A stretch of DNA of 64,000 bases, from positions 124,001-188,000 of the forward strand of contig NZ_FLLQ01000008.1 in assembly GCF_900088415.1 (NCBI RefSeq), given 5' to 3'. This stretch comes from Vibrio mediterranei (lineage in GTDB: Bacteria > Pseudomonadota > Gammaproteobacteria > Enterobacterales > Vibrionaceae). Positions 49,035 to 56,980 of this stretch are shown piece after piece (within the stretch, counting starts at the first letter, position 1; each line of letters starts with the position of its first letter). Both the position numbers and the translations under genes were made by a program. The notes under the pieces are model-generated. The model searched no databases. It was not told where the DNA came from and was given only the letters and a program-made list of their open reading frames with translations.

Positions 49035-50296
49035 TTGAAAGTCACCCTCTCTGGTAATGGCTTAGTTTTTTCATTCTTACTGTAGAAATACAACAGAACG
49101 AAGAACATGAAGTAACCTAAACTGAAGATCTGAGCCAGCAGCGTATACGTTGGTGTTGCAGGTAGCGCACCAAGAATACCCAAAGCAATGAAGCTGATGG
49201 TGAACTGGATGATGTTCAGTAGATGAATCTTACTTCTGTAGCGATAAGAGCGTACTTTACAACGGTCGAACCATGGCAATAGGAATAGGAATACAATCGA
49301 TAGCCCCATTGCAACAACACCTAGTAACTTGTCCGGTACAGCACGAAGAATCGCGTAGAACGGAGTGAAGTACCATACAGGAGCAATATGCTCAGGCGTT
49401 TTCAGAGGGTTTGCCGCTTCAAAGTTAGGTGGCTCAAGGAAATAGCCGCCCATTTCTGGATTGAAGAACAATACATAACAGAACAAGAAGAAGAAGCCTG
49501 CGATACCCACCATATCCTTAACGGTTCCATAAGGATGGAATGGAATGGAATCGATGATGTCATATTTCTTGCTGTAGTAATCATGGAACTTAAACTGCGT
49601 CTTATAATCGTCGCCCATTGTGCCTTTCGGTAGCTTAGTCTCAATGCCATCAGGGTTGTTCGAACCGACTTCGTGAAGTGCCAAAACGTGTAGAACGATA
49701 AGAAGAAGTAGCACGATAGGCAGAGCAATAACATGCAGAGCAAAGAAGCGGTTGAGCGTCGCTCCAGAGATGATGTAATCACCACGAATCCAAAGAGTAA
49801 GGTCGTCGCCAATAACAGGAATCGCACCAAATAGTGAGATAATTACCTGAGCACCCCAGTATGACATTTGTCCCCATGGCAATAGATAACCCATGAAAGC
49901 TTCTGCCATCAATACTAGGAAGATGAGCATGCCGAATACCCACAGTAGCTCACGAGGCTTTTGGTATGAACCATAAATCAAGCCACGGAACATGTGAAGA
50001 TAGACGACAACAAAGAATGCTGAAGCACCCGTAGAGTGCATATAACGCAGTAGCCAACCGTATTCCACATCACGCATGATGTATTCAACAGATGCAAATG
50101 CACCTTCGCCAGAAGGTACGTAGTTCATGGTTAGCCAAATGCCTGTAAGGATTTGGTTAACCAGAACAAGCATGGCTAGAGAGCCAAATAGATACCAAAA
50201 GTTGAAGTTCTTTGGCATCGGGTATTCAGATAAATGCTTTTTATAAGCATTCATTGCAGGTATACGTTTTTCTACCCAATCAAGTAACGCTTGCAT
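49031..50296 (-). CDS. petB: Cytochrome b of the bc1 complex
   Basis: A 421-residue membrane cytochrome with the haem-ligating histidines in the B and D helices (RYMHSTGASAFF and FALHVIALP). The Qo-site PEWY-like motif reads PVWY in EHIAPVWYFTPFYAILR. It overlaps petA by one base (TAATG). Confidence 0.96.
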   Translation of the reverse strand: MQALLDWVEKRIPAMNAYKKHLSEYPMPKNFNFWYLFGSLAMLVLVNQILTGIWLTMNYVPSGEGAFASVEYIMRDVEYGWLLRYMHSTGASAFFVVVYLHMFRGLIYGSYQKPRELLWVFGMLIFLVLMAEAFMGYLLPWGQMSYWGAQVIISLFGAIPVIGDDLTLWIRGDYIISGATLNRFFALHVIALPIVLLLLIVLHVLALHEVGSNNPDGIETKLPKGTMGDDYKTQFKFHDYYSKKYDIIDSIPFHPYGTVKDMVGIAGFFFLFCYVLFFNPEMGGYFLEPPNFEAANPLKTPEHIAPVWYFTPFYAILRAVPDKLLGVVAMGLSIVFLFLLPWFDRCKVRSYRYRSKIHLLNIIQFTISFIALGILGALPATPTYTLLAQIFSLGYFMFFVLLYFYSKNEKTKPLPERVTFK

Positions 50297-50886
50297 TATG
50301 CATCCCCCTCATCAACACCAATGAGTATTTTCGTGTCACTCAAATACATATGTTTAGGGACCACTAGGTTAAGTGGCGCAGGAACACTCTGGAATACACG
50401 TCCCGCCATGTCGAACTTAGAACCGTGGCATGGACAGAAGAATCCAGAACGTACACCTTGAACTTGTTCACTAAAAGTGTCTGGTAGATAAGTAGGTGAA
50501 CATCCTAGGTGGGTACAGAAACCGACGGCAACAAAATACTCAGGTTTAATTGAGCGGAATTCATTTTGTGCATATTCAGGTTGCTGTTCTTCAACAGATT
50601 TAGGATCTCGTAACTGACCATCGATAGTAGTCAGGTTGTCCAAAACTGATTGAGCTCGACGTACGATCCAAACGGGCTTACCCTGCCATTCGACACGGAC
50701 CATTTGGCCTTCTTCGAGCTTACTGACTTCCACCTCTACAGGGGCACCAGCAGCTTTAGCTTTGGCACTTGGGTTCCAAGATTTAATAAAAGGAACGGCG
50801 ACTGCAGCTGCCCCCAGACCACCAACAACCGCAGTTGTAGCAGTTAGGAAACGCCTGCGACCGTTATTTAAAGGCGCATTGCTCAT
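50296..50886 (-). CDS. petA: Rieske iron-sulfur protein of the bc1 complex
   Basis: A 196-residue protein. A Tat-type N-terminus (NNGRRRFLTATT) and membrane helix precede the Rieske domain, whose 2Fe-2S ligands are in CTHLGC and CPCHGS. The start is at 50886 (GGGAG upstream); eleven extra residues in the longer frame are unlikely. First gene of petABC. Confidence 0.95.
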   Translation of the reverse strand: MSNAPLNNGRRRFLTATTAVVGGLGAAAVAVPFIKSWNPSAKAKAAGAPVEVEVSKLEEGQMVRVEWQGKPVWIVRRAQSVLDNLTTIDGQLRDPKSVEEQQPEYAQNEFRSIKPEYFVAVGFCTHLGCSPTYLPDTFSEQVQGVRSGFFCPCHGSKFDMAGRVFQSVPAPLNLVVPKHMYLSDTKILIGVDEGDA

Positions 50887-51350
50887 CCAACATTTCTCCC
50901 ATTTGCTCCTTTGGGTCAATACCGAGCGAATCCAAGTTGCTCTTTCATGTTAAATAACCTTACGGGGAACCATTCCTTGGGTTATTTTCCTTGAATTGAA
51001 CGAGCCAAATCTAGTTTATTATTTTGGCTACTTGAGTCAGCTCAGACATCGATTCCGACCAGCAGAGCATGGCTAACAAAGTACAAATTTTTGTTGTATT
51101 TATTTGATAGCAAATGATAAAGAAAACCCTACTTTTTGACAAGATAAAGCTACCTTTTCGTAACATCTATAGCAGGAAATCGCTTGCTAGTTCACAAAAG
51201 GGAGGAAAAGGACAGTCTGTTATGAGGAGTTGAGCAATTTTCAGAGGTTAGATAAACGCAATAAACAAAAAAGCCCAGCCATAAGGCTGAGCTTTTTGAT
51301 CCACAATCCAGTCGAAACTGGAAAGCATAATCTTCTCGATAAGGAGAAAA
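50887..51350. promoter_or_regulatory. Spacer between petA and rpsI
   Basis: 464 bases without a convincing gene. It contains the pet promoter region (on the petA side) and the rpsI terminator near its right end. Beyond those I see nothing specific. Confidence 0.5.
51266..51297 (-). terminator. Terminator after rpsI
   Basis: On the minus strand AAAAAGCTCAGCC pairs with GGCTGGGCTTTTTT around a TTAT loop. Confidence 0.85.
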
Positions 51351-51743
51351 TTAACGCTTAGAGAACTGTGGACGACGACGTGCTTTACGTAGACCAACTT
51401 TCTTACGCTCAACGCAACGAGCGTCGCGAGTAACGTAGCCAGCTGCACGTAGAGCAGGACGTAGAGTCTCATCGTATTCCATTAGCGCGCGAGTGATACC
51501 GTGACGGATAGCACCTGCTTGACCAGAAATACCGCCACCTTTAACAGTAACGAATAGGTCTAGCTTCTCAGTTAGTTCAGTTAGCTCAAGAGGCTGACGA
51601 ACTACCATGCAAGAAGTTTCGCGACCGAAGTAAGTTTCTAGATCACGCTTGTTAACTACGATGTTGCCAGTGCCTGGTTTGATGAAAACACGAGCAGCTG
51701 AGCTTTTGCGACGGCCAGTGCCGTAGTATTGATTCTCTGCCAT
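51351..51743 (-). CDS. rpsI: 30S ribosomal protein S9
   Basis: A 130-residue ribosomal protein. It begins MAENQYYGTGRRKSSAARVF and ends in the invariant basic tail (KARRRPQFSKR) that reaches the P-site tRNA. It follows rplM after 15 bases, the conserved L13-S9 pair. Confidence 0.98.
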   Translation of the reverse strand: MAENQYYGTGRRKSSAARVFIKPGTGNIVVNKRDLETYFGRETSCMVVRQPLELTELTEKLDLFVTVKGGGISGQAGAIRHGITRALMEYDETLRPALRAAGYVTRDARCVERKKVGLRKARRRPQFSKR

Positions 51744-51758
51744 TTTCGAAATCCCCGA

Positions 51759-52187
51759 TTAGATGTCTAGTACTTGTGGTTGTTGAGCAACATGGTTGTG
51801 CTCAGCGCCAGCGTAAACTTTAAGCTTACGGTACATAGCACGGCCTAGAGGACCACGTGGTAGCATACCTTTAACCGCTAGCTCAAGAGCCATTTCAGGC
51901 TTACGATCAATCAGCTTTTCGAAAGTGATTGATTTTAGGCCACCTGGGAACTCAGAGTGACGGTAGTAAACTTTGTTTTTAGCCTTGTTACCAGTTACAG
52001 TAACTTTCTCCGCGTTTACAACGATGATGTAATCACCAGTGTCAACGTGTGGAGTGTATTCAGCTTTATGTTTGCCACGTAGGCGAGATGCAATTTCACT
52101 TGCTAGACGGCCAAGAGTTTTACCTTCAGCGTCTACAACGTACCAGTCGCGTTTTACAGTTTCTGGTTTAGCAACGAAAGTTTTCAT
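51759..52187 (-). CDS. rplM: 50S ribosomal protein L13
   Basis: A 142-residue ribosomal protein (GKTLGRLASEIASRLRGKHK, GDYIIVVNAEKV, MLPRGPLGRAMYRKLKVYAG). In E. coli L13 represses its own mRNA, and the long structured leader here fits that. Confidence 0.98.
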   Translation of the reverse strand: MKTFVAKPETVKRDWYVVDAEGKTLGRLASEIASRLRGKHKAEYTPHVDTGDYIIVVNAEKVTVTGNKAKNKVYYRHSEFPGGLKSITFEKLIDRKPEMALELAVKGMLPRGPLGRAMYRKLKVYAGAEHNHVAQQPQVLDI

Positions 52188-52340
52188 GCTAATAATAACC
52201 CGTTAATTAAATTTACACTTAAGGAGCTTTCGCTCCCACTGTCTAAGAGCCCATACATCACCCCTTCGAGTGTTGAAACTCTCGGCTATTTGTTTCAAAG
52301 AAACTAGCCTGCAGTAACGGTGGGTCGCAGGATTATAGAG
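52188..52340 (-). promoter_or_regulatory. Structured 5' leader of rplM (candidate L13 autoregulatory element)
   Basis: Several hairpins line up before rplM. GGAGC-GAAA-GCTCC (52223-52236), with a GNRA loop, lies near the start codon. A two-tier stem combines GGCTA/TAGCC and GTTTC/GAAAC (52284-52309), and a GAGT/ACTC stem lies at 52268-52281. Dense structure in a ~150-base leader of a known self-regulated operon suggests the L13 binding region; direct homology to the E. coli element was not checked. Confidence 0.5.
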
Positions 52341-52389
52341 AAGCTCGAAGAAAAAATCATCTATTTTTTGGACAAAATTGGCAAAAACC

Positions 52390-53490
52390 TCAAGCTAAGT
52401 GCTCTGATGCCAAATAGTCATGGCTTTGCATTTCCGTTAATCGCGAAATACAGCGCTTAAATTCAAACTCCAGCTGACCTTTAGTATAGATATTCTCAAG
52501 GGCTACCTCAGCAGAAATGATAAGTTTTACCCTTCGCTCGTAAAATTCATCAACTAAGGCAATAAAGCGCCTCGCCGCATCATCTAACTTGGCATCCATC
52601 TGCTTAACATCAGCCAGCAATACAGTGTGATAAATTCTCGATATCTCGATGTAATCATTTTGGCTGCGCATGGTTTGACAAAGCTGTGCAAAACTGGCGT
52701 AGAGTACATCATCGGCAGAGGCAATCACTTCGATGTCTCGATGATTAATCTCTATTGATTGCTCTTGAACTCGATCCTCTGTTACTAACTGACCAAAATA
52801 ACGCTTTAGATTAGCATGCGCAGCGGCATCTAACGGGTAATGATAGATCTCTGCCTGTTCTAATGTTCTCAAACGGTAATCAATACCACTATCGACGTTC
52901 AGTACATTACAGTTTTTCTGAATCATAGTAATAGCAGGAAGGAACCTTGCTCGCTGCAAACCGTTTCGATATAGGTTTTCTGGCGGAATATTCGACGTCG
53001 CTACCAGTACAACACCACGCTTAAATAGAGCTTGCAACAAAGTGGCTAGAATCATGGCATCCGTAATATCAGAAACATAAAACTCATCAAAGCAGATGAT
53101 TTTCGCTTCAGAAGCAAACGTATCTGCGACCTGTTCTAGAGGGTCTTGCACATCACCTAAGCGCTTTAGCTCATCATGAACTCGATACATAAAACGGTGG
53201 AAATGAACTCGCATCTTTTGAGACGTCGGCAGACTGTCGAAAAATGCGTCCATTAAGTAGGTTTTCCCTCGACCTACCCCACCCCAAAAGTATAACCCTT
53301 GTGGCGGAGTAGCTTGCTCGGAGGATTTTCCTAGCAGCTTCTGCATCATACTTAACGCAGGGGCTTCGAAGTTCAAATAATCGACGTACTCATGATGCAA
53401 ACGGTCTAAGGCTTCAACGGCAGCCCTCTGCGCGGGGTCGCTTTGGAAACCATTTGTTTCAATATCATTATTGTATTTTTCTATGGGCGT
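52390..53490 (-). CDS. zapE: Cell division ATPase ZapE (AFG1-like)
   Basis: A 366-residue AAA+-related ATPase that acts at the Z-ring under stress. Walker A (GGVGRGKTYLMD) and Walker B (IICFDEF) are intact, with the RFMYRVHDEL segment between them. ATG 53490 is preferred over the frame's 53517 because homologues start a few residues before this sequence type; the site is weak (GAG). Divergent from zapG, as in E. coli, where it neighbours yhcB. Confidence 0.92.
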   Translation of the reverse strand, partial: TPIEKYNNDIETNGFQSDPAQRAAVEALDRLHHEYVDYLNFEAPALSMMQKLLGKSSEQATPPQGLYFWGGVGRGKTYLMDAFFDSLPTSQKMRVHFHRFMYRVHDELKRLGDVQDPLEQVADTFASEAKIICFDEFYVSDITDAMILATLLQALFKRGVVLVATSNIPPENLYRNGLQRARFLPAITMIQKNCNVLNVDSGIDYRLRTLEQAEIYHYPLDAAAHANLKRYFGQLVTEDRVQEQSIEINHRDIEVIASADDVLYASFAQLCQTMRSQNDYIEISRIYHTVLLADVKQMDAKLDDAARRFIALVDEFYERRVKLIISAEVALENIYTKGQLEFEFKRCISRLTEMQSHDYLASEHLA

Positions 53491-53633
53491 CATGGATAAC
53501 TCGCAACACTGATCCAACTATTATTATTAGCGTATTTTGCTTTATTGGCTTGAATTCTCATAGTAACATGGCTAAACGACGTGTGTAACCGCTTGGTAAC
53601 GCACATGTTAATAAACATTATAAAGGAGCTGTT

Positions 53634-54092
53634 ATGCCTTGGATATATGCCATTGTCGGCTTGCTAGTTGGTGCTATTCTAGGAATTGTGATTTCTCGAC
53701 TGACTACTCCACAATACAAGAAACAAAAGACCATCCAAAAAGACCTTGAGTCCGCGAAGTTTGCACTGGAGCAACAGCGTCAAGAATTGTCTGATCATTT
53801 CGCACAAACCGCTGAAATGCTTGATACATTGGGGAAAGACTACACTAAGCTTTATCAACACATGGCGAAGACCTCTTCGGAGCTGCTGCCAAACCTACCC
53901 GAGCAAGATAACCCGTTTGTCAAAAAGATTGCTGAACACAATGTAGAAACGATAAACGATGTTAACACTACAGAAGAACCGCCAAAGGATTACGTTAATG
54001 GCGCGACAGGACTTCTTAGAGAAGAGAAGAAGGAAGTGATTGAAGCTCCAGAAGCTGTCTCACAAGAGCCCGTCACCGCTAAAGCTTCGTAA
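53634..54092 (+). CDS. zapG: ZapG / YhcB family envelope protein (DUF1043)
   Basis: A 152-residue protein with an N-terminal membrane helix (PWIYAIVGLLVGAILGIVIS) and a cytoplasmic coiled coil (~30-95; QKDLESAKFALEQQRQELSDHFAQTAEML), then an acidic, disordered tail. The YhcB family links cell division with envelope growth. AAGGAG lies 6 nt before the ATG. Confidence 0.9.
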   Translation: MPWIYAIVGLLVGAILGIVISRLTTPQYKKQKTIQKDLESAKFALEQQRQELSDHFAQTAEMLDTLGKDYTKLYQHMAKTSSELLPNLPEQDNPFVKKIAEHNVETINDVNTTEEPPKDYVNGATGLLREEKKEVIEAPEAVSQEPVTAKAS

Positions 54093-54108
54093 CATCCTCA
54101 TCTATTGG

Positions 54109-54133
54109 CCAGCAATTACACAAATTGCTGGCT
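54109..54133 (+). terminator. Hairpin after zapG
   Basis: GCCAGCAATT / AATTGCTGGC stem with a short loop; only a weak T-tract follows, so termination may be partial. Confidence 0.55.
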
Positions 54134-54150
54134 AATTCACCACCCAAGTG

Positions 54151-54177
54151 AACTTTATAGAATTCGTTGAGTCATAA
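54151..54177 (+). promoter_or_regulatory. Candidate sigma-E promoter of degQ
   Basis: GAACTT (54151) and TCATA (54173) are separated by 16 bases. The sigma-E (RpoE) consensus is GGAACTT-N16-TCTRA, and the E. coli degP promoter has the same spacing. The -10 match is partial. The ATG is 26 bases beyond. Confidence 0.5.
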
Positions 54178-54203
54178 CCCTTACTGATCCATAGAGGAGT
54201 TTT

Positions 54204-55574
54204 ATGATGAAAAAACCATTGCTTGCATTAACTGTTCTATCGTTAAGCTTGAGTTCAATCATCGCCCCACTACCTGCAACCGCTGCTTTACCTTTATCTG
54301 TCGATGGCGAACAGCTTCCAAGCCTTGCTCCTATGCTAGAGCAAGTTACGCCCGCAGTTGTTAGTATTGCTGTTGAAGGTACTCAGGTTTCCCGTCAAAG
54401 TTTGCCTGAGCAATTCCGTTTTTTCTTCGGCCCTGACTTCCCAACCGAGCAATTACAAGAAAGGCCTTTTAGAGGGTTAGGATCTGGTGTTGTCGTAGAT
54501 GCGGACAAAGGCTATATCGTTACTAACTATCACGTCATCAATGGCGCAGAAGATATCCGCGTTAAACTTCATGACGGTAAAGAGTACGATGCTGAACTTG
54601 TCGGTGGTGATGAAATGTCAGATGTAGCGTTACTAAAAGTTGATGGCGCTAAAAACCTCACAGAAATCAAAATTGCCGACTCAGATCAGCTGCGCGTCGG
54701 TGACTTTACGGTAGCAATCGGTAACCCGTTTGGGTTGGGCCAAACTGTTACCTCTGGTATCGTCTCTGCATTGGGTCGTAGTGGACTAAATCTAGAAAAT
54801 TTTGAGAACTTCATTCAAACCGATGCTGCAATTAACAGTGGTAACTCAGGTGGCGCATTAGTGAACCTGAAAGGTGAACTCATCGGTATCAATACCGCGA
54901 TTCTTGGCCCTAACGGCGGTAACGTCGGGATAGGCTTCGCAATCCCTTCAAATATGATGAAGAACTTAACCGAACAAATCATCGAGTTTGGCGAAGTGAA
55001 ACGCGGTATGCTGGGTGTTCAAGGTGGAGAAGTCACTTCGGAACTTGCGGAAGCCCTAGGTTACGATTCCAGTAAAGGTGCTTTCGTAAGCCAAGTTGTC
55101 CCTGACAGCGCAGCTGACAAAGCTGGACTTGAAGCGGGTGACATCATTGTGTCTGTTAACGGTAAGAAGATCTCGACCTTCAGCGAGCTCAGAGCCAAAG
55201 TGGCAACGCTTGGTGCCGGTAAAACGGTTAAGCTCGGTATTATACGTGATGGCAAAGAAAAATCCTTTAACGTCACCCTCACTGAAGCTGCTAAAACCAT
55301 TACCAAGGCCGATAAGCTTCATGAAGGGCTAACAGGCGCAGAATTCGCAAACACTGATAAGAGCGACCCTGTTGAAGGGGTCAAAGTGAAATCGGTAGCG
55401 GAAGGGTCTCCAGCTGCTCAATATCAACTTGAGCAAGGCGATATCATTATCGGAGTGAACCGTACTCGAGTGAAGAATGTTGGCGAACTACGTAAGATAC
55501 TTGAGAAGAAACCTGGCGTTTTAGCTCTCAATATCCAGCGTGATGACCGAAGCATTTACTTGGTTGTACGCTAG
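54204..55574 (+). CDS. degQ: Periplasmic serine protease/chaperone DegQ (HtrA family)
   Basis: A 456-residue exported protease for misfolded envelope proteins. A signal peptide (cleaved after ATA, ~28) is followed by a trypsin-like domain with the catalytic triad in TNYHVING, SDVALLKV and NSGNSGGAL, then two PDZ domains (~260-350 and ~365-456). Two PDZ domains and the place beside degS identify DegQ/DegP rather than DegS. GAGGAG precedes the start. Confidence 0.94.
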   Translation: MMKKPLLALTVLSLSLSSIIAPLPATAALPLSVDGEQLPSLAPMLEQVTPAVVSIAVEGTQVSRQSLPEQFRFFFGPDFPTEQLQERPFRGLGSGVVVDADKGYIVTNYHVINGAEDIRVKLHDGKEYDAELVGGDEMSDVALLKVDGAKNLTEIKIADSDQLRVGDFTVAIGNPFGLGQTVTSGIVSALGRSGLNLENFENFIQTDAAINSGNSGGALVNLKGELIGINTAILGPNGGNVGIGFAIPSNMMKNLTEQIIEFGEVKRGMLGVQGGEVTSELAEALGYDSSKGAFVSQVVPDSAADKAGLEAGDIIVSVNGKKISTFSELRAKVATLGAGKTVKLGIIRDGKEKSFNVTLTEAAKTITKADKLHEGLTGAEFANTDKSDPVEGVKVKSVAEGSPAAQYQLEQGDIIIGVNRTRVKNVGELRKILEKKPGVLALNIQRDDRSIYLVVR

Positions 55575-55601
55575 AAGCTCACAAAATTGTAAATTCTAAG
55601 T

Positions 55602-55635
55602 GAAAGAGCAGCTCTGATTAGGGCTGCTCTTTTAT
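55602..55635 (+). terminator. Terminator after degQ
   Basis: AAAGAGCAGC / GCTGCTCTTTT stem with an 11-base loop and a T-run. Confidence 0.88.
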
Positions 55636-55815
55636 TATTTAAGTTTTAAATGATATCCTCTGGCTTTATAGCTGTCGTTTCATGTACACGAGTTTTTTAG
55701 TTAATATCATGAAATTAACTCGTTTGAGTCGCCTCTCAATACTATGCTTGCAAAGTAGAAGTCATTGAAAGAACACGTTAACGACATCGGTTTTTGCGTT
55801 TGAATAGAGGAAATG

Positions 55816-56880
55816 ATGCTGAATTTTCTAATCCGATCGGTATCTATGGGTCTAATAACCGCACTATTAGTGCTATTGGCAGTCCCTTCTCTAAGACAGA
55901 ACATCATACCTCAAAACTTGACTGCTCAACCTGCAGACAATAGCAGCCTACAGATTTCATTTAACCAAGCTGTGCGTAAAGCAGCACCTGCGGTTGTGAA
56001 TATCTACAGTCGTCAGTATAAAGAAAATGACCGCACTACTTTATCCACACAAGGATTGGGTTCTGGCGTTATTGTTAGCGACAAAGGCTACATCATTACC
56101 AACTATCATGTGGTCGCGAATGCCGACCAAATCATAGTCGCGCTGCAAGATGGCCGAGTGGCAGCAGCACAACTGGTTGGTAAAGATCAACGCACGGATA
56201 TTGCGGTTCTGCGCATTGAAGGTGGTAACCTACCCGTAATCCCACTCAACCCCAATTATTCCCCTAAAGTTGGCGATGTTGTCTTAGCGATTGGTAACCC
56301 TTATAACCTGGGACAAACCACTACTTTTGGTATTATTTCGGCAACAGGACGCTCTTCTATTAGTGCCGGTGGAATTCAAGCGTTCATCCAGACAGATGCA
56401 GCGATAAACCAAGGTAATTCAGGTGGCGCTCTAGTCAACACACTTGGTGAGCTAGTTGGCATTAATACGGCTTCTTTCCAACAAGCAACCGACCTTGAAA
56501 CCTATGGTATTTCTTTTGCAATTCCTTACCAGTTAGCCAGCAAAATCATGGAAAAGATTATTGCCGATGGTCGAGTGATCCGTGGCTATATTGGTATCGA
56601 TGGGCAGGACATTAACTCGGTAACCGCTCGGTTACTAGGAAATGAACATATTGGCGGTATTATTGTTCTTGGCTTAGACCCCGAAGGCCCAGCGGCAAAA
56701 GCAGGAATCAAAGTTCAAGACATCGTCCTCATGATAGATGGCAACAAACTCAATGGACGTCAGGGAGTGCTAGATTTAGTAACAGATCTAAGACCTGGCA
56801 CCACCGTTGACGTTAAGCTACTTCGTGATGGCAAAGAGCTTACCGTACCTGTTACAGTAGGCGAAGATACTCGCGAGTAA
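55816..56880 (+). CDS. degS: Membrane-anchored stress protease DegS
   Basis: A 354-residue protease that cuts the anti-sigma factor RseA when unfolded outer-membrane proteins are sensed, releasing sigma-E. An N-terminal membrane anchor (FLIRSVSMGLITALLVLLAV) precedes the protease domain, with the triad in TNYHVVAN, TDIAVLRI and NQGNSGGAL, and a single C-terminal PDZ domain. The second of two ATGs has the better site spacing (AGAGGA). Downstream of degQ but behind that gene's terminator. Confidence 0.94.
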   Translation: MLNFLIRSVSMGLITALLVLLAVPSLRQNIIPQNLTAQPADNSSLQISFNQAVRKAAPAVVNIYSRQYKENDRTTLSTQGLGSGVIVSDKGYIITNYHVVANADQIIVALQDGRVAAAQLVGKDQRTDIAVLRIEGGNLPVIPLNPNYSPKVGDVVLAIGNPYNLGQTTTFGIISATGRSSISAGGIQAFIQTDAAINQGNSGGALVNTLGELVGINTASFQQATDLETYGISFAIPYQLASKIMEKIIADGRVIRGYIGIDGQDINSVTARLLGNEHIGGIIVLGLDPEGPAAKAGIKVQDIVLMIDGNKLNGRQGVLDLVTDLRPGTTVDVKLLRDGKELTVPVTVGEDTRE

Positions 56881-56925
56881 AAGGGATTCGTTTAACGACC
56901 AGACTATGGATTAATCCTTTGAACT

Positions 56926-56960
56926 CAAAAAAAATCTCCGAGCTAGCTCGGAGATTTTTT
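56926..56960. terminator. Bidirectional terminator, degS / parC
   Basis: AAAAAATCTCCGAGC / GCTCGGAGATTTTTT is a near-perfect palindrome between convergent genes. Confidence 0.93.
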
Positions 56961-56980
56961 ATTTGGTCGTAAAGTTCGAG

